43,292 nt of DNA, taken from NCBI GenBank assembly GCA_029264775.1, contig JARHYT010000016.1:1-43292 (forward strand), written 5' to 3'. The stretch comes from Helicobacter sp. (GTDB taxonomy: Bacteria > Campylobacterota > Campylobacteria > Campylobacterales > Helicobacteraceae). Position 1 is the first letter of the stretch, and every line of letters begins with the position of its first letter. The notes beneath the pieces were generated by a model. It saw only the letters and a program-made list of their open reading frames with translations, had not been told where the DNA came from and ran no database searches. Position numbers and translations under genes: made by a program. Shown here piece by piece: positions 1 through 10,111 of the stretch.

Positions 1-2
1 GT

Positions 3-1952
3 AGGCATGGTCATTTAAATGAGTTTAAAAGTGGTTTTGAAAAAATAGCACAAGGTGTTGATGAAAATAATGCGGTTGTATTGCCATTTTATATACGCGG
101 TATGTGGGGTAGTATATTTAGCAGAAGCAATGAACAATTTAGAGAACGCAAAAAAAGTTTCACAAAAAGAAATGTTAGTATTGCATTTGGAACGCCATTG
201 CCACTACACACACAAAAAGATAAAATTAAGGCTAAAGTTTTTGAAATGAGTTTTAAAGCTTGGGAACATCAATGTCAAAACTCATCAACGCTATCTGGAG
301 CTTTTATAGAATCTTGTAAAAGAGGTGGTGGAGATATAGCTATTATAGATACACAAACAGGCAGTATGTCATATAGAAAACTTTTAACCTTATGCGTGAT
401 GCTTAGTCAAGATATGAAAGAACTAGAGTTTAAACCTTTGCCTAAAAAAACCTCTAGCTGTTCTCTACCAAATGATTGTATAGGCATAATGCTTCCAGCT
501 TCAATTGCTAGTGTAATTTGTAATTTTTCTGCCATTATGGCAGGTAAAATAGTTGTGAATATAAATTTTACTGCTGGACAAAAAGCAGTCAAGAGTTCCA
601 TAGAATCATCAAACTTGAAACACATATATACATCAAAAAAATTCCTAGAAAGATTAAAATCTAAGGGTGTAGAGTTTGATTTCAATGATATGGTGCTACA
701 TTTCATGGAAGATATTGTGGAAAATGTAAAAAGACAAAAAATAGCATTCATAATTAATGCAATATTTGTTAGTATTGCTCCAACATGGCTTTTAAAGCTA
801 TTGTTTGCAAAAGATGGCAATATAAATTCTGTGTGTGCTATATTGTTTAGCAGTGGAAGTGAAGGGATTCCAAAAGGTGTTATGCTAAGCCATTTAAATA
901 TCATGAGTAATATAGCTCAAATTGCCGATGTTATACATGCTAAAAATGATGATACAATACTATCTTCATTGCCACCATTTCACGCATTTGGATTAACCGT
1001 TACTACTTTTATGCCTTTAATTGAAAATATGCTTGTTGTATCCCACGCAGATCCCACAGACGCATTAGGTGTGGCAAAGGCTATTGCACAAAATAAGGTA
1101 ACTATTATTTGTGCTACCTCAACACTGCTTGGCATATATGCAAGAAATCAAAAAATTGATAGAATCATGTTTGATAGCATTAGATTAACTGTTGCAGGTG
1201 CAGAAAAACTAAAACAGGAAATAAGAGAAGCATACACAATGAAATTCAATAAACCAATATATGAAGGTTATGGTGCAACAGAGACTACGCCTGTTGCTAG
1301 CGTAAATCTACCCGATGAGTTTGATGTTACTTTTTGGCAGATTCACAGAGCAAATAAAGAAGGTAGTGTAGGTATGCCTTTACCCGGAACTGCTGTAAGA
1401 ATTGTTGATTATGATACACTAGAAGAGCTGCCCACGGGGGAACATGGTTTAATACTAATTGGCGGGCATCAAATTATGGTTGGTTATCTAAACAATGAAG
1501 AAAAAACTAATGAAGTAATTATTGATTTACATGGCATCAGGTGGTATAAAAGTGGCGATAAAGGATACCTAGATTCCGATGGTTTCTTGCATATAACAGA
1601 TAGATATTCAAGATTTGCAAAAATTGGCGGTGAAATGATAAGTTTATCAAGTGTTGAGGATGAAATTGCAAAGGTATTTAAACTAAAAGATATTTCAAGC
1701 GAAGTAAAATTTTGTGCAGTAGGATTAGATGATACCAAAAAGGGAGAAAAAATTGTTCTGCTCATAGAATCTCCTGAGGATTTATATAAAGGAGCAATTG
1801 AAGCTATAAAAAAATCAGAAATAATAGCACTGAAAAAACCTAGTGAATATTTCGTTGTTGATAAAATACCAATACTTGGTAGCGGTAAAGTTGATTTAAA
1901 AAATACAAAGGAGCTTGCAAAAGACATAGAAAAGCAGAAAAATGGTGCTTAG
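3..1952 (+). CDS. aas: Bifunctional acyltransferase / acyl-ACP (acyl-CoA) synthetase, Aas-like; 5' end truncated by window edge
   Basis: Reading frame stays open upstream of the track ORF start (81) to the window edge (..RHGHLNEFKSGFEKIAQGVDENNAVVLPFYIRGMWGSIFSRS.., an Aas acyltransferase tail), followed by an AMP-binding domain (LFSSGSEGIPKGVMLSHLN, YEGYGATETTP, WYKSGDKGYLDSDGFLHITDR). Confidence 0.88.
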   Translation, partial: RHGHLNEFKSGFEKIAQGVDENNAVVLPFYIRGMWGSIFSRSNEQFRERKKSFTKRNVSIAFGTPLPLHTQKDKIKAKVFEMSFKAWEHQCQNSSTLSGAFIESCKRGGGDIAIIDTQTGSMSYRKLLTLCVMLSQDMKELEFKPLPKKTSSCSLPNDCIGIMLPASIASVICNFSAIMAGKIVVNINFTAGQKAVKSSIESSNLKHIYTSKKFLERLKSKGVEFDFNDMVLHFMEDIVENVKRQKIAFIINAIFVSIAPTWLLKLLFAKDGNINSVCAILFSSGSEGIPKGVMLSHLNIMSNIAQIADVIHAKNDDTILSSLPPFHAFGLTVTTFMPLIENMLVVSHADPTDALGVAKAIAQNKVTIICATSTLLGIYARNQKIDRIMFDSIRLTVAGAEKLKQEIREAYTMKFNKPIYEGYGATETTPVASVNLPDEFDVTFWQIHRANKEGSVGMPLPGTAVRIVDYDTLEELPTGEHGLILIGGHQIMVGYLNNEEKTNEVIIDLHGIRWYKSGDKGYLDSDGFLHITDRYSRFAKIGGEMISLSSVEDEIAKVFKLKDISSEVKFCAVGLDDTKKGEKIVLLIESPEDLYKGAIEAIKKSEIIALKKPSEYFVVDKIPILGSGKVDLKNTKELAKDIEKQKNGA

Positions 1953-2074
1953 TTTAACTCAAGTAAAATTAAATTTTTGTGTACTTTGTTTTACACAACA
2001 TATTTAGCTTTGTTGTTTAAATAATAACAATAAAATTATTTAACAATAAGATAACAACCAAGAAAGGACAATAA

Positions 2075-4546
2075 ATGAATAATAAGGAATTACATAAAGA
2101 AAACTACAATCATGTATCCATAGAATCTAAATGGCAGAAAATATGGCTTGATTCAAAGGTGTTTGAGCCAAGCGATGATTTTTCAAAACCAAAAAAGTAT
2201 ATATTGTCAATGTTTCCATATCCAAGCGGTGCTATTCATATGGGACATGTTCGTAATTATTGTATAGGTGATGCCATAGCTAGATATTATCGAATGCATG
2301 GTTTTAATGTTTTGCATCCAATAGGATTTGATGCGTTTGGTATGCCAGCCGAAAATGCAGCAATTAAGCACAAAGTTCATCCAAAAGAATGGACATATTC
2401 AAATATGGAAGTTATGCTAAAAGAGTTAAATAACTTGGGATTGAGTTTTTCTCAAGATAGAATCCTAGAAACTTGCAATCCAACATATAGCAGGCATGAG
2501 CAAGAGTTTTTTATACAAGCATGGAAAAAGGGGCTAGTGTATAGAAAAAAGGCTTTTTTAAATTGGTGTCCAAAGGATTTAACAGTCCTTGCAAACGAAC
2601 AAGTTATAGATGGTAAATGTTGGCGTTGCGATACAGATGTAGTGCAAAAAGAGATGTATCAATACTATCTTAAGATAACAGATTACGCAAATGAGTTATT
2701 ACAAGATCTAGATACCTTGGAGGGCAAATGGCCACAGCAGGTTCTCAGTATGCAGAGAAATTGGATAGGTAAGTCTGAGGGATTAGAATTTCATTTTGAG
2801 CTAGATTCTAAATCAAAAGAAATGCTTGATAATAAAATATCTCATTTAGGTGTTTATACCACAAGGGCAGATACATTGTATGGCGTTAGCTATTGCGTAG
2901 TTGCTCCAGAACATAAAATAGTAGATATTTTGATAGAAAAAAAACTTTTATCAGATGATTCAATCAAGCAAATAAATATTATAAAAAATCAAGGTGAAAA
3001 AGAGCGTTCAAAGGCGGACAAAGAGGGCTTAGAATTACCACTTTTTGTAATTCATCCTCTAACACAAAAAAAGATTCCATTATGGGTAGGTAATTTTGTG
3101 CTTATTAACTATGGTTTTGGTGCTATTATGAGCGTACCTAGCCACGATGAAAGAGATTTTGAGTTTGCAAAAAAATATAATCTACCTTTTGTTCCAGTAA
3201 TATGTGCTAATGGAGATCATGATGGTATTAATCAAGTAAATACCGATGATGGGATTTTATGTAATAGTGATGTATATTCAAATCTAACAAGCAAAGAAGC
3301 TAGAAAAAAAATTATTGATTTTTTCGAAAAAAATAATATTGGTAAAAGAACTATAAACTACAGACTAAGGGATTGGGGAATATCAAGACAAAGATACTGG
3401 GGTACTCCTATACCATTAATACATTGTGAAAAATGTGGCATTGTAGAGGAAATAAATTTGCCAGTAATCCTACCAGAAGATATAGAAATAACAGGAGAAG
3501 GTAATCCATTAGAAAATCATGCTACTTGGAAGTATGTAAAATGTCCAAAATGTAATTGTGATGCAATTAGAGAGACAGATACTATGGATACATTTATGGA
3601 ATCTAGTTGGTATTTTTTACATTACACCACACCAAAACATTTAAGAGACAGACAAGCATTTTGCAATGATTTTTTAAAATATTTTATGGAAGTAGATGAG
3701 TATATAGGTGGTATAGAACACGCAATATTACACTTATTATATGCAAGATTCTTTACAAAGATGCTTAGAGATCTAGACTATATTGATTTTAGCGAACCTT
3801 TTATGAATCTATTAACACAAGGTATGGTTTTAAAAAATGGTGCAAAAATGAGTAAAAGTATCGGTAATATAGTAGAACCTAGCGACATAATAAATACTTA
3901 TGGTGCAGATACTGCTAGATTATTTACACTTTTTGCTGCACCTCCAACATATGCGTTAGAATGGAATGATGAGGGTGTAAAAGGCTGTTATAAATTTATT
4001 TGTAGATTAATAGATAGAAAAATTAGAGTACAAAAAACAACAGAGATTCCAACAATCAATGTTGGCACATTGTCAAAAGATTCTAAAATAGCAAGAACAA
4101 AGGTATATGAAGCATTACAAAAGCAACAAAATATATTTAGCAAAAAAATAGAGAATTATCCATTCAATGTAATAATTGCAGCGTGTATGGAAGCACATAA
4201 TGCAATATCTGCACAAGATGATGATATGGTATTTACAGAGGGATATTTTGTATTGTTACACATTTTAGAATGTTTTATCCCACACATAGCTAGTGAATTA
4301 AGCAAAGAACTTTTTGATTTATCAAACTTTAAGCCCATACAAATAGATAATAATGCGTTTATAAAAGATGAAATCATATTCATTGTAAGTGTAAATGGTA
4401 AAAAAAGAGGGGAAATATCAGTAGATCCAAATACAACAAAGGATGAAATATTAAGTAAAGCAAAAATATCTGTACAAAAATGGATAACAAGCGATATTAA
4501 AAAAGAAATATATGTTCCAAATAAACTGGTAAATTTTGTTATATAA
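2075..4546 (+). CDS. leuS: Leucyl-tRNA synthetase
   Basis: [21 protein letters not shown] (HIGH-type motif), KMSKSIGN (KMSKS), editing domain, 823 aa. Confidence 0.98.
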   Translation: MNNKELHKENYNHVSIESKWQKIWLDSKVFEPSDDFSKPKKYILSMFPYPSGAIHMGHVRNYCIGDAIARYYRMHGFNVLHPIGFDAFGMPAENAAIKHKVHPKEWTYSNMEVMLKELNNLGLSFSQDRILETCNPTYSRHEQEFFIQAWKKGLVYRKKAFLNWCPKDLTVLANEQVIDGKCWRCDTDVVQKEMYQYYLKITDYANELLQDLDTLEGKWPQQVLSMQRNWIGKSEGLEFHFELDSKSKEMLDNKISHLGVYTTRADTLYGVSYCVVAPEHKIVDILIEKKLLSDDSIKQINIIKNQGEKERSKADKEGLELPLFVIHPLTQKKIPLWVGNFVLINYGFGAIMSVPSHDERDFEFAKKYNLPFVPVICANGDHDGINQVNTDDGILCNSDVYSNLTSKEARKKIIDFFEKNNIGKRTINYRLRDWGISRQRYWGTPIPLIHCEKCGIVEEINLPVILPEDIEITGEGNPLENHATWKYVKCPKCNCDAIRETDTMDTFMESSWYFLHYTTPKHLRDRQAFCNDFLKYFMEVDEYIGGIEHAILHLLYARFFTKMLRDLDYIDFSEPFMNLLTQGMVLKNGAKMSKSIGNIVEPSDIINTYGADTARLFTLFAAPPTYALEWNDEGVKGCYKFICRLIDRKIRVQKTTEIPTINVGTLSKDSKIARTKVYEALQKQQNIFSKKIENYPFNVIIAACMEAHNAISAQDDDMVFTEGYFVLLHILECFIPHIASELSKELFDLSNFKPIQIDNNAFIKDEIIFIVSVNGKKRGEISVDPNTTKDEILSKAKISVQKWITSDIKKEIYVPNKLVNFVI

Positions 4547-4763
4547 GTGAATTGTAAAATGATTTATAAATGCATCTTAGATATTGTATAGCTTAATATA
4601 AAATGGAATCTAAAATTTATCTATTTTTATTATCATCTCAAAATCCTTATAGCTTATAAGTAGTATTAAGATATACAGATACAAGGGTTGTGAATTTAAG
4701 TAAAGTTTATGTTGGTTATCAGATTTCACAATGTTATTATTGGTAAAACACCAAGAATTATTT

Positions 4764-4769
4764 TATAAT
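4764..4769 (+). promoter_or_regulatory. Putative -10 element (TATAAT) of the phosphoramidate-type operon
   Basis: TATAAT 33 bp upstream of ATG 4802, with AAAGGAA ribosome-binding site just before the start. Confidence 0.5.
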
Positions 4770-4801
4770 ACCATTTCGGATTTGTACTAAAAAGGAATTT
4801 A

Positions 4802-7129
4802 ATGTTACCATTTAAAAGTAAAGCACAAAATTTGCAATCTCTTAGCAAAATTTTAAAATCTGCGGAGATTCTACCACTTATTATCATAAAAAAAGATTCG
4901 CTGAAACATGATTTAGAAAGTATATTGCAAGATATTTATGATTTAAATGCAAAAAGGATCATAGTTAGAAGTTCATCTTTAAATGAAGATTCTATAAATA
5001 GCTCTAATGCGGGGGCTTTTTTAAGTATATCTAATATTGATGTGAATAGTAAAGAGTCTGTTGTAAATGCTTTATGTAAGGTAGCAGATTCTATGCCAAA
5101 TGATAATGATGAGATATTGGTGCAACCATATTTACAAAATATTGAACTTTTTGGTGTCGCTTTTAGTGTTGATAAGGATAATTTTGCCCCATATTATTGT
5201 ATAGAATGTGATGATAGTGGCTCTAGTAGTAGCATTACAGATGGTAGTAGCAAAAATAAAATAAGTTATTTTTGTCATAGAGATACTACTGAATATACGA
5301 GCGATATTTATTTAACACAAATAATTGAGCTTATTAGGGAATTAGAATCTATATTTAATCATACCTTTTTAGACATAGAGTTTGCTTTTGTAAATACTAA
5401 CAAAAGAACACAATTATATTGTTTGCAAGTTCGCCCACTAGTAAAAAATGAAATAAATCTATTTCATTCATTGCCATATGATGCACTTTCTAGGCTACAC
5501 AAGAGATTTTGTGGCTTTTCTAAAAAGATGCCAAAAATATTAGGCGATAAAGCCATATTTGGTGTTATGCCAGATTGGAATCCTGCTGAAATAATAGGCT
5601 TGCGTCCAAAGAGATTAGCACTTAGTTTGTATAAAGAAATTGTTACAGATAATATATGGGCTTATCAAAGAGATAATTATGGCTATAGAAGCTTGCATTC
5701 ACACCCGCTTATGCATTCATTTTTAGGGATTCCATATATCGATGTTAGATGCTCTTTTAACTCTTTTATACCCAAAACGCTAGATGATAGAATCTCTGAA
5801 AAATTAGTTAATTATTATATAAACAAATTAATACAAAATCCGCAGTTTCACGACAAAATAGAATTTGAAATTGTGTTTTCGTGCTACGACTTTAATACGC
5901 CAAATGCCCTTTTATCACTGAAAAATCAAGGCTTTAATACAAATGAGATAAAACGAATTGAATTTGCACTATTGGAGCTTACTAATTTGATTATTGATAC
6001 GGATAATGGATATTATGCAAAAGATTTAAAAAAGATAGAAAAATTAAAAGATTCTTATGAGAACATAATAAATTCTAATTATTCTTTAATCGATAAGATC
6101 TATTGGAGTATTGAAGAATGCAAAAGACTTGGAACCCTACCTTTTGCTGGTATAGCTAGAGCTGGATTTATTGCTATGCTTTTACTTAATTCTCTAGTTA
6201 AAATAGGCTTTTTAAGCATAGAACAAAAACAACAATTTTTAAACTCATTAAACACAGTGAGCAAACAATTAAGCAATAGTATAGCACATTTAACAAATGA
6301 TAACAAAGATTTATTTTTGCATAAGTTTGGTCATTTAAGGGCAGGTAGTTATGATATATTATCTCCTAGATACGATGAAGATTTTGATAAATATTTTAAC
6401 ATTAACACAAATACACATGATGTATCAAAAATAGAATTTAATCTAAGTGATGAAAAACTAAAAGAGCTTGATATTATTCTAAATGAGCATGGCTTGAAAA
6501 TAGATTCTAAAAACTTCTTTGCTTTTATAAAAACTGCTATTGAGGGCAGAGAATATGCAAAATTTGAATTTAGTAAATTATTATCATACACTCTTTACTT
6601 AGTTGGCGAGCTTGGAAAACATTATGATATTAGCAAAGAAGATATGGCACATTTAGATATTAATGATATTCTATCATTATATTCTAGTTTATATTCAAGA
6701 AGTCCAAAGCAAAGATTACTAGATAATATCAAATTGCATAAAGAAGAATATAATCTTACGCTGGCAATTAAATTGCCTCAATTAATTAGTAATCCAAATC
6801 AAATATTTTCTTTTAAAACAGATAGCATAATGCCAAATTTCATTACACAAAAATCAATTATGTGCTTAACCGCTAAAGCTGATGATAAAGATTTAGAGGG
6901 AAAAATTGTACTTATTTATGCTGCCGATCCGGGATTTGATTATCTATTTACAAAAAATATTGCTGGTTTTGTTACTTGCTATGGCGGTGCAAATTCACAT
7001 ATGGCTATTCGTGCATCTGAACTTTGTTTGCCCGCTGTTATTGGAGTTGGTGAAGAAAATTATCAAAGATACTTAAAGGCAAAACGATTGAAGATTGATT
7101 GTGAAAGCGAGCAAATAATATGTCTTTAA
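4802..7129 (+). CDS. PEP-synthase/PPDK-like kinase, probable L-glutamine kinase (Cj1418-like)
   Basis: N-terminal PPDK-type ATP-binding signature ([20 protein letters not shown]); C-terminal PEP-utiliser mobile domain with swivelling His ([28 protein letters not shown]). Neighbouring genes match the Cj1418-Cj1415 set. Confidence 0.8.
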   Translation: MLPFKSKAQNLQSLSKILKSAEILPLIIIKKDSLKHDLESILQDIYDLNAKRIIVRSSSLNEDSINSSNAGAFLSISNIDVNSKESVVNALCKVADSMPNDNDEILVQPYLQNIELFGVAFSVDKDNFAPYYCIECDDSGSSSSITDGSSKNKISYFCHRDTTEYTSDIYLTQIIELIRELESIFNHTFLDIEFAFVNTNKRTQLYCLQVRPLVKNEINLFHSLPYDALSRLHKRFCGFSKKMPKILGDKAIFGVMPDWNPAEIIGLRPKRLALSLYKEIVTDNIWAYQRDNYGYRSLHSHPLMHSFLGIPYIDVRCSFNSFIPKTLDDRISEKLVNYYINKLIQNPQFHDKIEFEIVFSCYDFNTPNALLSLKNQGFNTNEIKRIEFALLELTNLIIDTDNGYYAKDLKKIEKLKDSYENIINSNYSLIDKIYWSIEECKRLGTLPFAGIARAGFIAMLLLNSLVKIGFLSIEQKQQFLNSLNTVSKQLSNSIAHLTNDNKDLFLHKFGHLRAGSYDILSPRYDEDFDKYFNINTNTHDVSKIEFNLSDEKLKELDIILNEHGLKIDSKNFFAFIKTAIEGREYAKFEFSKLLSYTLYLVGELGKHYDISKEDMAHLDINDILSLYSSLYSRSPKQRLLDNIKLHKEEYNLTLAIKLPQLISNPNQIFSFKTDSIMPNFITQKSIMCLTAKADDKDLEGKIVLIYAADPGFDYLFTKNIAGFVTCYGGANSHMAIRASELCLPAVIGVGEENYQRYLKAKRLKIDCESEQIICL

Positions 7130-7737
7130 AAAAATGTATTGCTATTTCGCAAAGATTATACAAGGTAACAGAGTACTATGAATTAAGAGAAACACTAAGT
7201 CTTGATTGGGGTATATTTTTTAGAAACTATTTAAGTGATTTCTTAATGCTTCCTTTAAGTGTAGAGCAAGATTTTTCATCATATATTCCATTAATAAAAG
7301 GTGTAATTCTCAGTGGCGGTAATGATTTATCAATATTTAGCAATCATATGCTTTCTAAAAAAAGAGATAAATTTGAAACAAATGTAATAGAAGTATGTAT
7401 AAAATATTCTATACCTATTTTGGGAATTTGTCGTGGTGCACAGCTAATAGCACATTATTTTGAATCAACTTTAGAAACATGCAAAGAACATATAGGAAAA
7501 CATGATATACAACAAGGTAGCGAAAGGTTTGTTGTAAATTCATATCATAATTATGGCATAAAAAAATTAGGCAACAATTTAGTGCCTCTTGCGTTTAGTG
7601 ATGATTTCTACATAGAATCTTTTAAACACGAATTGTTACCCATATATGGTATTATGTGGCATATTGAAAGAGATGATGGTATGATAAATGATGGTATTTT
7701 TAAAGATTGGATTAATCTAGTAAAGGATAAAAAGTGA
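7120..7737 (+). CDS. Class I glutamine amidotransferase-like hydrolase (Cj1417-like gamma-glutamyl-CDP-amidate hydrolase)
   Basis: [11 protein letters not shown], nucleophile motif [27 protein letters not shown]26/PuuD-type catalytic Cys-His-Glu. Overlaps the upstream stop. Confidence 0.8.
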   Translation: MSLKKCIAISQRLYKVTEYYELRETLSLDWGIFFRNYLSDFLMLPLSVEQDFSSYIPLIKGVILSGGNDLSIFSNHMLSKKRDKFETNVIEVCIKYSIPILGICRGAQLIAHYFESTLETCKEHIGKHDIQQGSERFVVNSYHNYGIKKLGNNLVPLAFSDDFYIESFKHELLPIYGIMWHIERDDGMINDGIFKDWINLVKDKK

Positions 7738-8498
7738 AAGCAATTATATTAGCTGCTGGTTTTGGTTCTAGGCTTATGCCACTAACAGAAAATATTCCAA
7801 AATGTATGGTGAGATATAAAGGTAAAAGACTTATTGATTATGAATTAGAAGCTCTAAAACATGCTGGTGTAAAAGAAGTTGGCATTGTTGGTGGATACTT
7901 GTTTGAGGTATTAAAAAAATATGTTGATTCTAAATATAATGATATAAAATTTTATCAAAACATAAATTACGATAAAACAAATATGCTTTATACTTTATTT
8001 TGTGCTAGGGAATTTATGGAGAGTTGCATAAGAGATAAAGAAGATATTGTTATATCTTATGCAGATATTGTATATTTTAGCGATAGTGTTTCAAAGCTAA
8101 TAAATTGTAATTTTGATTTAGGCATAATAATTGATAAAAGATGGCAAGAACTCTGGCAAAAGAGGTTTGATGATCCACTTAGTGATGCAGAAACACTAAA
8201 GCTTAACAACAATAATATTATTGAATTGGGTAAAAAAGCAAAAAATTATACAGATATACAAGGACAATATATAGGGCTCTTTAGAATCTCTCATGGCTTT
8301 TTATCTGAAGTATTAAAATTTTATGATGGTCTAGATAGAAACAGAATCTATGATTCTAAGGATTTTAATAACATGTATATGACCAGCTTTTTACAAAGTT
8401 TAATTGATAAATTTCACAATGCCTTTGCAGTAGAAATTTTTGGTAACTGGTGTGAAATCGATTTCAAAAGTGATTTAGATATTGATTATGTGAGGTGA
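7734..8498 (+). CDS. Nucleotidyltransferase (Cj1416-like CTP:phosphoglutamine cytidylyltransferase)
   Basis: [41 protein letters not shown], a classic NTP-transferase N-terminus; GTGA overlap with the upstream gene. Confidence 0.8.
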   Translation: MKAIILAAGFGSRLMPLTENIPKCMVRYKGKRLIDYELEALKHAGVKEVGIVGGYLFEVLKKYVDSKYNDIKFYQNINYDKTNMLYTLFCAREFMESCIRDKEDIVISYADIVYFSDSVSKLINCNFDLGIIIDKRWQELWQKRFDDPLSDAETLKLNNNNIIELGKKAKNYTDIQGQYIGLFRISHGFLSEVLKFYDGLDRNRIYDSKDFNNMYMTSFLQSLIDKFHNAFAVEIFGNWCEIDFKSDLDIDYVR

Positions 8499-8501
8499 AT
8501 T

Positions 8502-9005
8502 TTGGAATACGGATTAATTTTTATTACAGGGCTTAGTGGTAGCGGTAAAAGTACTTTATCACAAGAACTAATTAAGCAACTGCAGATTAAAAACAATATA
8601 AAAGCCATATGGCTTGATGGAGATTTACTTAGAGAATGCGTTGGAAATATTGATTATAGCAAGGAGGGTAGAGAGAATATGGCAATGTATTATGTTAGAA
8701 CGGCTAAAATGCTTGTGGAGCAGGGATTTTTAGTTGTTCTTTCTACAATATCCATGTTTGATTCTGTAAGAAAGTTTAATAGAGATAACATTAAAAATTA
8801 CATTGAAATATATCTAAATGTATCAAAAGATATTCTTGCAAAGAGGGATAGCAAGGGATTTTATAAAAATAATGCTAATAATATGGCAGGGATAAATCAA
8901 GAAATAGAATTGCCAACCAAAAGCGATTTAATATTTTGCGATAATTATGATATTAATGAAGCAATTACGCAAATCTTAAATATATGTAAGGATAAATGTG
9001 ATTAA
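8502..9005 (+). CDS. APS kinase (CysC)-like kinase (Cj1415-like cytidine diphosphoramidate kinase)
   Basis: P-loop ITGLSGSGKSTLS, WLDGDLLRECVG, REN, overall CysC layout in 167 aa. TTG start with upstream AGGTGA. Confidence 0.8.
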   Translation: MEYGLIFITGLSGSGKSTLSQELIKQLQIKNNIKAIWLDGDLLRECVGNIDYSKEGRENMAMYYVRTAKMLVEQGFLVVLSTISMFDSVRKFNRDNIKNYIEIYLNVSKDILAKRDSKGFYKNNANNMAGINQEIELPTKSDLIFCDNYDINEAITQILNICKDKCD

Positions 9006-9936
9006 GATAGATACATCATTTCTTTATGAAATTGTTATGATTGCTATAGAATCTGGTGATATTGTAATGAGTTTTTATGATAATATGGATTTTAGATTAA
9101 AAGATGATAAAAGCCCGATTACACAAGCAGATATAGAATCTAATAATCATATTGCAAGTAGATTAAAGGCTATAAGTGATTATAAGATATGTTCTGAAGA
9201 AGCAATAATGGATTATAATCAAAGATGCAATTTAAAGCATTATTGGCTAGTAGATCCACTTGATGGCACAAAAGATTTTTTAGCTAAAAATGGAAATTTT
9301 ACAATAAATATAGCATTAATTCATTATAATAGCCCAATTTTAGGAGTTGTATATGCTCCTTGCTTGCATGAAATGTATTTTGGATATAAAAATTATGGTG
9401 CATTTAGTTACAATATTGACAGCCTTAAGAATACATTAGCAAGAAAACAAATTAATAAAAAATGGCTTGATTCAAATAAAATAGCACTAAAAGAAAATAA
9501 TATAGCAAAAATATATGGGAATAATTTAGAATATTTATGCTTAATTGATGAAAATATCCGTAACCACATGCTGAATAATATTAATAATTTGCAAAATAAT
9601 TATATAACTATTGCATGTGATTCTATTTTTCACAGCTCCAAAACAACACAGGATTTTATAAAAAAATATGATTTAGCAGTTTTAAAAAGAGGTTCATCTC
9701 TTAAGGTCTGCTCTGTTGCAAGCGGATTGGCTAGTATTTATCCCCGTTTTAATGGAACTAGCGAGTGGGATACTGCTGCAAGCGATATAATACTTAGAGA
9801 ATCTGGAGGCATAATACTTGATTTAGCAACAAAACAACAAATGATTTATAATAAAGAAAATATAAAAAATAATTATTTTATCGCATTTGGTAAAAATCAA
9901 ATAGATAAGATAATTTATAAAGAATGCTTTGATTAA
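8998..9936 (+). CDS. CysQ-like 3'(2'),5'-bisphosphate nucleotidase (inositol monophosphatase family)
   Basis: CSEEA..WLVDPLDGTKDFLAKNGNFTINIALI; SSLKVCSVASGLASIYPRFNGTSEWDTAASDIILRESGG: IMPase/CysQ metal and substrate motifs. GTG start overlaps the upstream stop. Confidence 0.87.
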   Translation: MIKIDTSFLYEIVMIAIESGDIVMSFYDNMDFRLKDDKSPITQADIESNNHIASRLKAISDYKICSEEAIMDYNQRCNLKHYWLVDPLDGTKDFLAKNGNFTINIALIHYNSPILGVVYAPCLHEMYFGYKNYGAFSYNIDSLKNTLARKQINKKWLDSNKIALKENNIAKIYGNNLEYLCLIDENIRNHMLNNINNLQNNYITIACDSIFHSSKTTQDFIKKYDLAVLKRGSSLKVCSVASGLASIYPRFNGTSEWDTAASDIILRESGGIILDLATKQQMIYNKENIKNNYFIAFGKNQIDKIIYKECFD

Positions 9937-10111
9937 AAATATATTACATTATGCAAAATATTTTGTCATCGTGGTTTTTTGTGTGTTTTAGAATCAGTTT
10001 TAATGCTTAGATTAATTAAGCATTTATAAATCTATTAAGGTACAATTTATTAAAAAGAAATACAAGTTTGCTACAATAAAGACTAATAAATAATAACTTA
10101 AAGGATTTCAA

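Noticed and set aside
81-83. Track start of the first large ORF at 81
   Set aside because: The frame is open upstream to the window edge and encodes conserved Aas acyltransferase sequence, so 81 is an artefact of truncation.
407-904. Antisense ORF inside aas (165 aa)
   Set aside because: Lies wholly opposite a well-supported gene with no recognisable domain; a shadow ORF. The same applies to 1484-1927, 4156-4383, 6100-6306, 6349-6591, 10129-10314, 10669-10932 and 11065-11361.
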